This document shows, in pieces, positions 36,080 to 46,021 of a stretch of 64,000 nucleotides of DNA (the stretch's first letter is position 1; each line of letters starts with the position of its first letter). A program made the position numbers and the translations under genes. Source of the stretch: Ignavibacteriales bacterium (GTDB taxonomy: Bacteria > Bacteroidota > Ignavibacteria > Ignavibacteriales > Ignavibacteriaceae); the NCBI GenBank assembly GCA_016700155.1, contig CP065001.1:3720001-3784000 (forward strand), written 5' to 3'. The notes beneath the pieces are model-generated. The model saw only the letters and a program-made list of their open reading frames with translations, made no database searches and was not told where the DNA came from.

Positions 36080-36106
36080 AAGAGGCGAATGGTTTCTTCG
36101 CCTCTT
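36080..36106. terminator. Terminator downstream of the M14 pair
   Basis: A 10-bp stem (AAGAGGCGAA / TTCGCCTCTT) with a 7-base loop lies 87 bases after the stop of the gene at 36193-38889; T-rich DNA follows on both strands. Confidence 0.75.
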
Positions 36107-36192
36107 AATTTTTCTTTTAGATAAATTTTACTTCAACAAAAATTTCTAAGTGATTGCATCAATCCTTGAGGGACTTCTGCTCAAGTAAAAAG

Positions 36193-38889
36193 TTACTTGA
36201 GCATCAGCATTTTCCTCGTCTGTACAAAATCATTTACTCTAATCGAATAAACATATACGCCTGAACTTAAATTCAGATTTTCATTTTCTGAATTAAACTC
36301 AACGCTGTGTCTGCCTGCTTCTTTATATTCGTTAATGAGTGTCGCAACTTCTGCGCCGAGAAGATTATATACTTTTAGTGTTACGAAACCGCTCTTTGGT
36401 AAAGCGTACTTAATCTGTGTTGACGGGTTGAACGGATTCGGATAATTCTGTTCAAGCTCGTAGTTCTTTATTCCGTTAAAATCTGCTTCAACGCTGTTGA
36501 ATAGTTTGAATGTTCCGTCAAAATCAATTTGTTTAAGTCTGTAAATATTTTTTCCGTTGAGCGGACTCTTATCTACAAACTTATATTCTTTTGCGTCTGT
36601 AGTTGTGCCGCTACCTTCAACATAACCGACTGTCATCCAGCCTGTTTCATCAGATTTTTTTCTGAGTATCTCAAAGCCGCGGTTATTGATCTCTGAGGAT
36701 GTTGACCACTTCAGTAATACATTGTTCTCCGTAGCATTTGCAGTAAAGCTTGTAAGTTCAACGGGAAGTATTGTGTAATAAATCACCCCGATATCATCCA
36801 CGTACCAGCCGTCTCTCTGCTGGCTTCCGTCTGTCTTCAATTCAAACCTGAACTTAACTGTACTGCTGATGTATGACGCAAGCGAAATTTCTTCTCTAAC
36901 CCATTCAGCTCTTGTTCCGTCGTACAATGGTTCACCATTCGGCTGGAATGATCCTGTTCCCGGGTTCATATACTGTCCCTGTAAAGGTATCCAGGTACTT
37001 CCGTTGTTTGTGCTTATCTCTACCTGTCCGTAATCCCAATCGCTCTCTATATCCCATTTTGTGTAATATGTCAATCTTGGATTTGTGAATCCCGAAAGAT
37101 TTATTGGGTTTGTCAATGTCATTGTCACCGTTGAGTTGGCAACGTAATTTCCGGAAGGGCTGTCTGTGTATGAATTTGGGGCTGTGTTAAAACTGCTTGT
37201 TGTCGCAGCCCACTTCGGTGCTGTTGTCGGTGTTCCCGCAATTGTCCATAGTGTTAACGGGTTGTTTGTTGTATCTGCAAATACAAATGTTGGTACACCA
37301 ACTATTAAATTTAGTGTATCGTAATTCATTACCGTTCCATTTGTTCTTGCTGTAAGAAGCAGTTTGATGATTCCTTCAGATGGTGCTGAAGGTGATACGG
37401 TAAATGAAAGCGGTGATGAAACTGATGCGGTGCCTCGTGCAGGAATGGAATCAAATGACGCTGTTCCGCTTGTTACTGTTGCATATGAATTAAGTGCAGT
37501 CAGTTCGACAGTAATATTGTAACCGGATGATAATCCTTTGTTCTTGAATACCGGATTCATCAATACGTTATCACCGGGATTAAAGTACTGCTGACTGTAA
37601 TTCCCGTTTACCATACTTACATACTCACCAGCTACCCAGGCATAATAAAGATTTGGCTTCAGGTTCTCTATTGCTAAAGGAAATATCTCAGCCTGGCTTG
37701 GCCAGAACCCTGTGCTTCCTACTTCCGGTGTCATTGCAAATATTTTTCCGCTGTTAAGCGCTACATCACCATCATAAAAATAATCATCGCTGTTGCCGCG
37801 TGTACTGTAACCTACTGTCTGCATATCCGTTCCGTATGTGTAACCATTGTATGCTGTCATATCAATCGCATACTCTCTGAATATAAGTGAGTCAGATGTT
37901 TCGTGACTTAAAGCTCCGTATGGATATATTAATAAATTACTGTATGTGTGATAGTTAAGTGCATTCTTTAATTTTCTTGTTGCAAGAAAGTTTTTAATGT
38001 TATTTGTTTCCGGTTCGGAGAATGGTGCAGTACCTCTGTAAGTGTCGCTGCTTGGTGATGTGCTTGAACCGCCGTTTGGAGCGTTCCAGTAAGTCATAGG
38101 TCCGTAATTCCTGTTAAGATCAACACCATAACTGCCGCTGTTATTTCTTCTGTTCTTTCTCCACATCCCTCCGCCTGATGGACTTGTTGAACGATTGTAC
38201 TCATACCCATCCGGATTTACAACAGGAATAAAATATAATTCCCTGTTGTTTACCAGGTATTGAATTGAAGGATCAGAGTTGTAGTTTTCAAGAAGGTAAT
38301 ACATATAATAAATTAATGTCATCATTCCCTGCGGTTCTCTTGCGTGATGGAGAGCCGTGTAAAGAATTTCAGGTTCATTTTCATCAACATCCGGATTATC
38401 TGATATTTTAACCATATACATCGGTCTGCTCTCAATCGTATTGCCGATTGATACTTTGGTTGTAATAAGATTCGGGTACATCTGTTTCATACTGTCAAGT
38501 TCTGCAATAACTTCGGCAAGAGTATAAAATCCGCCCATTGAACCGTAACCAAAACCTGACACATTCATTTCACGTTTGCTTTGTTCAATGAATTCTGATT
38601 TTTCCAAATCAGTTAGCTGAGGGAGATTGTTATAATATTCATACCAGTCATCAATTAGTACCTCATAGCTGAAACCTGATGTTTGAATTTTCGCAAAGTC
38701 GTTATCGCTTAAATAAGCAACTACCGCGTTGTCTTTTGAAAGATTCGGATGATCAAATTCAAAGCCTGAATTCATGAGTGACTGAATATCGGATGGATGA
38801 TTAAGATAAATTTTCACCTGTTTGTAGTTCTGTGAATATGTGGTGAATGAAATCATCAGAGCAAAAAGAAGCGTGAAAAGAGTTTTCAT
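36193..38889 (-). CDS. M14-family zinc carboxypeptidase, T9SS-sorted (second of tandem pair)
   Basis: The 898-residue protein has a signal peptide (MKTLFTLLFALMISFTTYSQ), a propeptide-like region (about 21-115), then a carboxypeptidase domain: zinc ligands H182 and E185 in HHAREP, H314 in LNYHTYSN, substrate residues in DLNRNYG (about 258) and the catalytic E389 in MTPEVGSTGFWP. After about residue 430 come Ig-like and MAM/jelly-roll-like regions (WYVDDIGVIYYTILP) and a T9SS type A domain with NYPNPFNPSTQI. It removes C-terminal residues from peptides outside the cell. It aligns almost throughout with the next gene, including zinc positions, which shows a tandem duplication. A terminator lies downstream. 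Confidence 0.93.
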   Translation of the reverse strand: MKTLFTLLFALMISFTTYSQNYKQVKIYLNHPSDIQSLMNSGFEFDHPNLSKDNAVVAYLSDNDFAKIQTSGFSYEVLIDDWYEYYNNLPQLTDLEKSEFIEQSKREMNVSGFGYGSMGGFYTLAEVIAELDSMKQMYPNLITTKVSIGNTIESRPMYMVKISDNPDVDENEPEILYTALHHAREPQGMMTLIYYMYYLLENYNSDPSIQYLVNNRELYFIPVVNPDGYEYNRSTSPSGGGMWRKNRRNNSGSYGVDLNRNYGPMTYWNAPNGGSSTSPSSDTYRGTAPFSEPETNNIKNFLATRKLKNALNYHTYSNLLIYPYGALSHETSDSLIFREYAIDMTAYNGYTYGTDMQTVGYSTRGNSDDYFYDGDVALNSGKIFAMTPEVGSTGFWPSQAEIFPLAIENLKPNLYYAWVAGEYVSMVNGNYSQQYFNPGDNVLMNPVFKNKGLSSGYNITVELTALNSYATVTSGTASFDSIPARGTASVSSPLSFTVSPSAPSEGIIKLLLTARTNGTVMNYDTLNLIVGVPTFVFADTTNNPLTLWTIAGTPTTAPKWAATTSSFNTAPNSYTDSPSGNYVANSTVTMTLTNPINLSGFTNPRLTYYTKWDIESDWDYGQVEISTNNGSTWIPLQGQYMNPGTGSFQPNGEPLYDGTRAEWVREEISLASYISSTVKFRFELKTDGSQQRDGWYVDDIGVIYYTILPVELTSFTANATENNVLLKWSTSSEINNRGFEILRKKSDETGWMTVGYVEGSGTTTDAKEYKFVDKSPLNGKNIYRLKQIDFDGTFKLFNSVEADFNGIKNYELEQNYPNPFNPSTQIKYALPKSGFVTLKVYNLLGAEVATLINEYKEAGRHSVEFNSENENLNLSSGVYVYSIRVNDFVQTRKMLMLK

Positions 38890-38946
38890 TTAGTTTCCCT
38901 ATCAGATATAAATTATTTTATCAAAGTTAGTAATATCTATTTGCAA

Positions 38947-41655
38947 TTACTTGAGCAAAATCATCTTTTTTGTTTGAATGAAACTGCCGGCTTTCATTTC
39001 ATAATAATAAACACCGCTTGTAATGTCAGTTGAGTTGAATTCAACATCATAACTCCCTGCGGATTTATATTCATCAACAAGAGTAGTAACCACTCTGCCA
39101 AGTACATCATACACAGTTACCTGAACCCGCACCGGAGAAGCATAATTGGCGTCTCCCACAGTGTAACGGATTTTTGTTACCGGATTAAATGGATTAGGAT
39201 AATTCTGCTCAAGTGAAAAATCTCTTAACACGTTAAATTCTGCTTCAACCGGACCGTAAACTTTATATGTTCCGTCAAAATCAATTTGTTTTAACTGATA
39301 AGAATTTTTTCCGGAGACTGGTGTCTGATCAATAAATCGATAATTATGTATTTCTGATGAAGTTCCATTGCCTTCAACAAAACCAATTGTTTTCCAATCC
39401 GTCTGACCATTCACATCTGACGTTTGACTTTTTTGAATCTCAAATCCCTGATTATTTTTTTCTGTTGATGTCTGCCATTGAAGTTCAATACTTTCTTTAG
39501 TTGATAATGCCGTAAAAGAATTTAATTCGACAGGTACTATTGTGTAATAAATAATTGATATATCATCAACGTACCAACCATCTGCAACTGTGCCGCCATC
39601 AGTCCGAAGTTTAAAACGAAGTTTTATCTGCTGGTTAATGTATGATGAAAGTGTTATTTCCTCTTTAACCCAGTTAGCCATTGTACCATCATAAAGTGGT
39701 TGTCCGTTCGGCTGAAAACTTCCTGTCCCGGGATTTGTATACTGACCCTGCAACGCAGTCCATGTAGATCCATTGTTTGTTGATATTTCAACCTGACCAT
39801 AATCCCAGTTATTCTCAATAGCAAATTTTGTCCAGAAAGATAAACGCGGATTTGTAACTCCGGTAAGGCTAACTGCGTTAGTCAAAGTCATTGTTACAGT
39901 AGCATTGTTGACATAATTACCAGTGCGGCTGTCGGTATAAGAATTTGGTGAAGAATAATATGAAGCCGTCGTCGCTTCCCACTTTGGAGATGTTGTTGGA
40001 GTTCCTGTGATAGTCCATAAGGTAAGCGGATTGTTGGTTGTATCGGCAAATACAAAATTCGGAGTTCCGACAATAATTGAAATAGTGTCAGACGACATTG
40101 CCACACCATTGGTACTGACAGTCATCAGAAGATTAATTCTCTCTTCAAGTCCGGCATTCCCGGAAATACTGAATGAGAATGGTGAAGTTACAGAAACGGA
40201 TTGCCTTGATTGAATTGAATCAAACTGTGCCGTTCCATTTATCACTGCGGCATTAACACTGAGTGATGTAAGCACGATAGAAATATTATTTCCTGTTACC
40301 TGCCCGCTGTTTTTAAATGAAGGAGATAGCTGCACAACATCACCGGGATTAAAATACGGCTGTGCAAAGTTTGTATTTTGAAGTTCAACATATTCACCTG
40401 CGACCCATGTATTATAAAGCATTGATTTTACATTTATTTGTGCAAGAGGAAAGATCCTGCTCTGAGGCGGCCAGAAACCGTCTGATGAACTGCCTATTTC
40501 AATTGTGTAACCGAATATTTTATTCTTTAATACCTGGTCACCATACAGCCAGTCCCTTGACGAACCATTTGAATTGTAACCAAGTATCTGTGAACCGGTT
40601 CCAAAAGCGTAACCGTTTCTGGAACAAATTTCAGAAGCATACTCATAATAAATACTTGAATCAGGAGTCTGAGCATCTATATAACCCCACGGATACAACA
40701 ATGCATTCTGGTAAGTATGCATGTTGAAATATGTATAAATATTTTTCCCGATAACAAAATCTCTTATAGCCTGTACTTCAGGTTCTGAAAATGCTGCAGA
40801 ACCTCTGTATGTTTCCGAGCCGGGATCAGGACTTGAACCTGAATTATCATAACCCCATGCAAAACCATAGTTACGATTTAAATCCACACCATAATCCCCG
40901 CCGCCGCTGTTGCGCCTGTTCTTTCTCCACATACCGCCGCCGCCGGGATTTGTGCTTCGGTTATATTCATAGCCATCGGGATTGTACACAGGTACGCAGA
41001 ATATCTGGCGGTTGTTTACAAGGTATGTCACTTCGGGGTTAGTTCCATAATTCTCGAGAAGGTAATACATGAAATACATTAATGTTGCCATTGATTGCGG
41101 TTCGCGTGCGTGAATCAAAGCGTCATATCCTGCACCAGGTTCATTTTCAAATACATTTGGATTGTCAGAAATCTTTACCGCCCAGATTGTTCTTCCTTCA
41201 ATTGAAGTACCGATAGAAAATTTTTGTGTGATTAAATTCGGATAGAGTGCAAACATTGAATCCAGTTCATTAATAACTTCCTGGTATGTGTAGTATCCAC
41301 CCATTGATCCGAATTCAAAGCCATCAATTCCAAATTCGCTTCTGCTGTTTTCATATATGATAGACTTATCAGTTTCATCCAAAGCAGGTAATGAATTATA
41401 ATATTCAAACCAATCGTTTATCAGTACTTCTGTTTGTAAACCTGATGCTAAAACAGACTGGTATTCCCCGTCACTCAGAAATAAAATAAGATGGTTGGCT
41501 TTCGTCCGTTCGGAGTGTTCTATATCAATACCCTTTTGTGCAAGAGTGATGATATCAGAATCTGAATTAAGTAAGATTTTTACCTGCTTAAAATTCTGTG
41601 CAAAGCAAAACGAGCCAAGTAAAACGAAAAACAAAAAAGTATACAATGTTTTCAT
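38947..41655 (-). CDS. M14-family zinc carboxypeptidase, T9SS-sorted (first of tandem pair)
   Basis: The 902-residue protein has a signal peptide (MKTLYTFLFFVLLGSFCFAQ) and the same domain plan as its neighbour. Zinc ligands are H182 and E185 (HAREPQ), with a second His in FNMHTYQN and the catalytic Glu in YTIEIGSSSDGFWPPQ. The substrate segments GGGMWRKNRRN and DLNRNYGF are shared with the paralogue. It ends with a T9SS domain (NYPNPFNPVTKI...KKMILLK). It is upstream of the paralogue with a 57-base gap, so they are likely co-transcribed. It should be secreted or cell-surface attached and digest peptides. Confidence 0.93.
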   Translation of the reverse strand: MKTLYTFLFFVLLGSFCFAQNFKQVKILLNSDSDIITLAQKGIDIEHSERTKANHLILFLSDGEYQSVLASGLQTEVLINDWFEYYNSLPALDETDKSIIYENSRSEFGIDGFEFGSMGGYYTYQEVINELDSMFALYPNLITQKFSIGTSIEGRTIWAVKISDNPNVFENEPGAGYDALIHAREPQSMATLMYFMYYLLENYGTNPEVTYLVNNRQIFCVPVYNPDGYEYNRSTNPGGGGMWRKNRRNSGGGDYGVDLNRNYGFAWGYDNSGSSPDPGSETYRGSAAFSEPEVQAIRDFVIGKNIYTYFNMHTYQNALLYPWGYIDAQTPDSSIYYEYASEICSRNGYAFGTGSQILGYNSNGSSRDWLYGDQVLKNKIFGYTIEIGSSSDGFWPPQSRIFPLAQINVKSMLYNTWVAGEYVELQNTNFAQPYFNPGDVVQLSPSFKNSGQVTGNNISIVLTSLSVNAAVINGTAQFDSIQSRQSVSVTSPFSFSISGNAGLEERINLLMTVSTNGVAMSSDTISIIVGTPNFVFADTTNNPLTLWTITGTPTTSPKWEATTASYYSSPNSYTDSRTGNYVNNATVTMTLTNAVSLTGVTNPRLSFWTKFAIENNWDYGQVEISTNNGSTWTALQGQYTNPGTGSFQPNGQPLYDGTMANWVKEEITLSSYINQQIKLRFKLRTDGGTVADGWYVDDISIIYYTIVPVELNSFTALSTKESIELQWQTSTEKNNQGFEIQKSQTSDVNGQTDWKTIGFVEGNGTSSEIHNYRFIDQTPVSGKNSYQLKQIDFDGTYKVYGPVEAEFNVLRDFSLEQNYPNPFNPVTKIRYTVGDANYASPVRVQVTVYDVLGRVVTTLVDEYKSAGSYDVEFNSTDITSGVYYYEMKAGSFIQTKKMILLK

Positions 41656-41779
41656 AATTATTCCTGAAGGATATTTAGCGGACTGATAAAATTTATCTTA
41701 TTCATATTGGGTTAAATTAGCTCATTCCGGTTTGAATCGGAAAGTATTTTTTAGACTTTTATTGTTAACTAACAAATAT

Positions 41780-43018
41780 TTAATCCTGTACTAATGAACT
41801 AACATTCAATTTTTCACCTTCACTTGAGGCAATAATTACTGCACCGCATGAGTCACTCCATACATTTACGGTTGTTCTGCACATGTCAAGTATCCTGTCC
41901 ACGGCAAGTATCAGTCCTACACCCTCTAGTGGCAAACCGACTGAAGAAAGGACAACTGAAATCATAACAAGTCCAGCCATCGGAATTCCAGCGGCACCGA
42001 TTGACGCGAGTAAAGCAGTAACCACGACAATCATCTGTTGAACAAAAGAAAGCTCAATTCCGTAAGCTTGCGCAATGAAAATTGCAGCAACACATTCGTA
42101 TAGCGCAGTACCATCCATATTCACCGTTGCGCCGAGCGGCAGTACAAAACTGGTAATCTTATTTGAAACACCAGCATTGTTTTCAACAGCATCCAAAGTC
42201 AATGGTAATGTTGCTGATGATGATGAAGTTGAAAAAGCAGTCAGCAGTGGTGTACTCATTGCTTTGAAGTGAGCCCAGGGGTTTGCCTTGCCAATTAATT
42301 TCAGAAATAATGGTAATGTGATAAATGCATGTACAAATAGTCCGGCTAATACTGCAGTCATGTAAAGCGCGAGTCCTTCTATCATCTTTACCAGAGCATC
42401 TTTATCCATTGCCTGCTCAGCAATTACTCCGGTTACAATTCCGAATATTCCTATCGGTGCGAACTTTATTACAAGTGAAGTTATTTTCATCATCAGTTCA
42501 AATGCTGAATTAAAAATATTTATCAGCAATTGTGATGATTCTTCCTTTAAGCGTGTGATATAAAATCCGGTAAGTATAGAAAAGAAAATTATCGCAAGCA
42601 TATCTGCAGATGCGAGCGCTTCAAAAATATTTGTCGGAACAATTCTTAATAAAATATTACCCAGTCCGCCGGAAAGTGATTCAAGTTCATCAACATTTTT
42701 CTGAAGCCCCAGATCGGCACCAACACCAGGCTGAATTAGATTGACAAGTATAAGTCCTGATATGATGGCGAATATACTTGTTGAGAGATAATACATTATC
42801 GTTTTGAAGCCAAGTTTACCGAGACTTTTTGCGCTTCCAATATTACTTACACCGGAAATGATTGAAGTGAGGATCAGCGGAACAATTATCATCTTCAATG
42901 CTCTGAGAAAAATGTCCCCGAGCCATTCCACATAATCTGAATGTTCAGGCAGAAACAGCCCGTAAATAATTCCAAGCAACAGTCCAATTAATATCTGCCA
43001 GTGAAGTTTTATCTTCAT
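41780..43018 (-). CDS. Dicarboxylate/amino acid:cation symporter (DAACS, GltP/DctA-like)
   Basis: The 412-residue protein has the family layout of about eight helices and two re-entrant loops: start HWQILIGLLLGIIYGLFLPE, the serine-rich loop TAFSTSSSSATLPLTLD, the NMDGTALY motif (VNMDGTALYE) and the final DRILDMCRTTVNVWSDSCGA. These residues bind substrate and sodium. It imports glutamate, aspartate or C4-dicarboxylates with Na+ or H+. It starts 17 bases after the HemW stop, suggesting one transcript, though they are functionally unrelated. Confidence 0.93.
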   Translation of the reverse strand: MKIKLHWQILIGLLLGIIYGLFLPEHSDYVEWLGDIFLRALKMIIVPLILTSIISGVSNIGSAKSLGKLGFKTIMYYLSTSIFAIISGLILVNLIQPGVGADLGLQKNVDELESLSGGLGNILLRIVPTNIFEALASADMLAIIFFSILTGFYITRLKEESSQLLINIFNSAFELMMKITSLVIKFAPIGIFGIVTGVIAEQAMDKDALVKMIEGLALYMTAVLAGLFVHAFITLPLFLKLIGKANPWAHFKAMSTPLLTAFSTSSSSATLPLTLDAVENNAGVSNKITSFVLPLGATVNMDGTALYECVAAIFIAQAYGIELSFVQQMIVVVTALLASIGAAGIPMAGLVMISVVLSSVGLPLEGVGLILAVDRILDMCRTTVNVWSDSCGAVIIASSEGEKLNVSSLVQD

Positions 43019-43035
43019 TTTACTTTTTCTTTTTC

Positions 43036-44178
43036 TTAGTCAAAATTTTTTATGATCTCATCACACACCGCATAACCGTATTTAGTAAGTTTTATATAGT
43101 TATCATCTTCCATCAAAAAATTATTCTGCGATAACTGATTTAATTTTACCCGGTTTGTTTTCAGCCATCCCTCACCAAACTTATGACTCATTTCAATTTT
43201 ATCAATACCGTTGCTTCTTAAAGCTAACATTATATACTCTTCAAACTGTTGATTTGCATCAGGTTCTTCATGACCTGAAACAGCGTTTCCCTTGTTATCT
43301 ATTTCGGAGATATATTTTTTAAGACTTGAAAAATTCCACCAGCGTTTTCCGTTGACGAATGAATGTGCGGATGGACCAAATGACAGGTAGTCTTTATATC
43401 TCCAGTATGCTTTGTTATGCCGGCATTCAAAACCATCAAGAGCAAAGTTTGAAACTTCGTATTGATGAAAACCTTTTGATTCCATTAAATCAATTGTTGA
43501 TTCATAGAGATCAGCATCGTGATCTTCATCCTGAATTGTCACTTTGCCGTCAATTACCATCTTGTTTAGAATTGTTCCGCGTTCAAGTATGAGGCTGTAA
43601 GCTGAAATATGCTTTACAGGTAAACTAACAGCTTGCTTCAGATTTTCAAGCCATAATTGTTTTGTTTGTCCGGACAGGTTGAAAATAAGATCGATACTTA
43701 TATTGTTAAAACCAGCTTCTGCTGCTGCGTTTACGGTATCAATTGCTGTTTTACGGTCGTGAATTCTTGTAAGAAATTTCAGATCCGATTCTTTAAATGA
43801 CTGAATGCCGATGCTTATCCGGTTAATTCCACTGCTATAAAAAGCTTTTAGTTTTTCTTTGTCAACTGTGCCCGGATTTGTCTCAAGTGTGATCTCTGCA
43901 TCTCCTGTTACGGAAAAATTTTTCGAAAGTTCATTCATAATTTCAGAAATATATTCCGGCTTCATCAATGAGGGAGTACCGCCACCGAAGAATATTGACG
44001 TAAAATTTCTATCAACTGAATACAAACGCGAATAGTGCTGTATTTCTTTTTTAACGGAAGAGAGAAAATTATTAATATTATCTGAAGTGATGATGGAATA
44101 GAAATCACAGTAAATGCATTTGTGATCACAGAATGGAATGTGAATATATAGTGCTGATTCTTTCAAATATTTTTCCAC
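43036..44178 (-). CDS. hemW: Radical SAM haem chaperone HemW (formerly CPO-like)
   Basis: The chosen GTG start (44178) gives 380 residues, the usual HemW length. A longer ATG frame at 44214 would start inside the terminator hairpin of the gene before and its first 12 residues are hairpin-derived, so it is rejected. The radical SAM cluster is in HIPFCDHKCIYCDFYS (Cx3Cx2C), followed by IFFGGGTPSLM and ETNPGTVDKEKL, as in HemW rather than the oxygen-independent coproporphyrinogen dehydrogenase HemN. HemW delivers haem to respiratory proteins, which fits an organism with several c-type cytochromes. Confidence 0.9.
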   Translation of the reverse strand: MEKYLKESALYIHIPFCDHKCIYCDFYSIITSDNINNFLSSVKKEIQHYSRLYSVDRNFTSIFFGGGTPSLMKPEYISEIMNELSKNFSVTGDAEITLETNPGTVDKEKLKAFYSSGINRISIGIQSFKESDLKFLTRIHDRKTAIDTVNAAAEAGFNNISIDLIFNLSGQTKQLWLENLKQAVSLPVKHISAYSLILERGTILNKMVIDGKVTIQDEDHDADLYESTIDLMESKGFHQYEVSNFALDGFECRHNKAYWRYKDYLSFGPSAHSFVNGKRWWNFSSLKKYISEIDNKGNAVSGHEEPDANQQFEEYIMLALRSNGIDKIEMSHKFGEGWLKTNRVKLNQLSQNNFLMEDDNYIKLTKYGYAVCDEIIKNFD

Positions 44179-44182
44179 ATAT

Positions 44183-44218
44183 AAAAAACAAATCCTTGCG
44201 GAGGCTCTCCGCAAGGAT
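44183..44218 (-). terminator. Strong terminator of the exported lipoprotein gene
   Basis: A perfect 11-bp stem (ATCCTTGCGGA / TCCGCAAGGAT) with a 5-base loop is followed on the minus strand by TTGTTTTTTAT. It lies 25 bases after the stop at 44243 and immediately before hemW. Confidence 0.92.
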
Positions 44219-44242
44219 CAATTTACGGTTATTTAACTTTGA

Positions 44243-44800
44243 TTAAAACTCTGTTTCCGCTTCAAGTACAAAATCAACAGCACCTTCAACAGTATATGGA
44301 GCAGCACCGCCGGATATATTCGATAAAGTATAAGTTGCGTCGAAACACATTGATGGAACCTGCTGGAAAAGTTCCAGATAGCTTCTTATCGCATCAAGTT
44401 CAACCTGGTCTAATTGAAGTACAAGCGGAGTACTGATAAAATCCGCAGGGCGAACATTTGGAATTGTATAATTAAATAATGTAGCTCCGCCGGGAATACT
44501 AACAATCACACTGATATCAGCAGTTATATTCTGGTTTCCTGTATTTACTGAAACAGTTCTGTATGCTGCTTCAACAAACGTAAGAGAATTAATTTTATCC
44601 CTGTATTCCTGGTAGGTTTCCGAATTTGTATCAAGGCATCCTGAACCATTGTCGGTGATCGTTGAACTGTTTCCGGAAGCAGTGAATGTTATTGTAAAAG
44701 GCATGTTCAATGGGAATGAATCAAAAGCATCACACCCGTTAGTTAAAGAAAAAATCAGAACAGTAAAAACAAGTACTGCCGATTTAATATATTTTTTCAT
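44243..44800 (-). CDS. Exported lipoprotein-like protein, unknown function
   Basis: The 185-residue protein has the signal MKKYIKSAVLVFTVLIFSLT, then NGCDAF, so Cys23 may be lipidated although the box is weak. The body is beta-rich and contains two further Cys residues (SGCLDTN and SMCFDA). The end GAVDFVLEAETEF is strand-like. No family is recognised. It lies 14 bases after the barrel gene at 44815-45696 and ends with a strong terminator, so the two form a small operon. Confidence 0.65.
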   Translation of the reverse strand: MKKYIKSAVLVFTVLIFSLTNGCDAFDSFPLNMPFTITFTASGNSSTITDNGSGCLDTNSETYQEYRDKINSLTFVEAAYRTVSVNTGNQNITADISVIVSIPGGATLFNYTIPNVRPADFISTPLVLQLDQVELDAIRSYLELFQQVPSMCFDATYTLSNISGGAAPYTVEGAVDFVLEAETEF

Positions 44801-44814
44801 AAATGTTCTCCTTA

Positions 44815-45696
44815 TTAAAATTCAAAAGTTAATCCGCCTGAAAAAACAGTCTGCGAACTAAGGCTCACATCTGCATTAAGCACAATTATAGCAAGCTTTA
44901 ATGCGCCGCCAAGAGTCGCGCGGAAGTTATTATCACCATCAATATCAACTGATACCGGTTTATCAACGCGCAGGTTGGGGTCGCCGCTGTTCGGATCGCC
45001 CTGTATTGTATACTTAAGTTCTACACCTGTAGATTCATATTGAAGTCCAAAGTAAGGAATGAATACACCGAATGTTTTACTTACGTGTACATTAGCTGCA
45101 AAATTATTTGCGTCGATAATATCCTTGAGTGAAAAATTACTGTACATTACCTGAACAGCCATATCCAATGGGAATAAAGGAATGTACTGGCTTATGCTGT
45201 GTTTCAATCCTGCGCCAAAAAATCCTATGCTTGTTTCACCTATATCCACACTTGGTAAATAGCGGATCAACAACTCTGTTCCCATAAAACTTCCAGTGAC
45301 CTGTGGATAAGCTACCGGTACGGCAGATTCATTTATCCCCGGAGGAAAAGGTATATACCCATCGGGTCCTGCATAAGCGCCGCCTTTATTTCCATAAATT
45401 GTAGCTGTTGGTTTTGATGCGGTGTATCCGTTAGGTAACGACGGAGAGAATGTTAATTGATCATCAGGCACCATAATATACATCCCTCTGAAACTTAACG
45501 AGAATCCGAAAAATTTGGATACGGATGCAGAATGGTATCCGCCGGAATTAAATGCTGTTCCTAAAGTTGTTGCGAACGGCTTTGCATAATCAACGACATT
45601 TTTTTCTGTTAGAAAACTGAATCTGTCCTCAACCTGAGAGAAGAGTGGAGCTGAAAGGAAAAAAGAGATAACAATAAAAGTTAAAACTTTTTTCAT
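44815..45696 (-). CDS. Outer-membrane protein, DUF6588-like
   Basis: The 293-residue protein has a signal peptide (MKKVLTFIVISFFLSAPLFS). Mature features are NVVDYAKPFATTLGTAFNSG, YHSASVSKFFGFSLSFRGMY and IMVPDDQLTF, close in pattern to DUF6588-type outer-membrane proteins of Bacteroidota. The strands and terminal SGGLTFEF support a barrel. Role unknown. It is the first gene of a two-gene operon with the lipoprotein. Confidence 0.68.
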   Translation of the reverse strand: MKKVLTFIVISFFLSAPLFSQVEDRFSFLTEKNVVDYAKPFATTLGTAFNSGGYHSASVSKFFGFSLSFRGMYIMVPDDQLTFSPSLPNGYTASKPTATIYGNKGGAYAGPDGYIPFPPGINESAVPVAYPQVTGSFMGTELLIRYLPSVDIGETSIGFFGAGLKHSISQYIPLFPLDMAVQVMYSNFSLKDIIDANNFAANVHVSKTFGVFIPYFGLQYESTGVELKYTIQGDPNSGDPNLRVDKPVSVDIDGDNNFRATLGGALKLAIIVLNADVSLSSQTVFSGGLTFEF

Positions 45697-46021
45697 ACGC
45701 TATCCTCCTTTGTTTTGAATTTGTTTGATTAGATTATTTAGTTATTTAACTCTAAGGCTGAATTTATCGATTTGCAATCCAAATGCCAATTATTTTATTA
45801 TGATACGATAAAATAAGCCTGATATGATGATTCAATTATGGAATAACATGCAGTTTATGTCTCATATTAACAGGTCAATTTTTATATAGTCAGCAACAAT
45901 TTTTACGTGTTAATATTTTCAACAAACAAGGTTTTGTCAACTGAACTGATATCAATATACAGCCAAAAACAACTAATTGTCCATAACGTATTTGCGTTAT
46001 TACAGGTACTGATATTAGCTG
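45697..46021. other. 325-bp gap with two small hairpins
   Basis: It contains TTATTTTA / TAAAATAA (45790-45816) and ATAACG / CGTTAT (45983-46000) inverted repeats. The second could mark transcript end for the cupin gene (stop at 46022). No gene is recognised; the promoter of the barrel operon should be here. Confidence 0.4.

Larger units (their letters stand above)
35739..36192. other. 454-bp intergenic region with a repeat-like hairpin and a terminator
   Basis: No coding sequence is recognised. It contains an imperfect hairpin at 35851-35875 similar to dispersed repeats, and the terminator at 36080-36106 that serves the downstream M14 peptidase. The region between is AT-rich. Confidence 0.5.

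Noticed and set aside
40362..40727. 121-codon plus-strand frame opposite an M14 gene
   Set aside because: Antisense shadow of a conserved peptidase; no start site or family.
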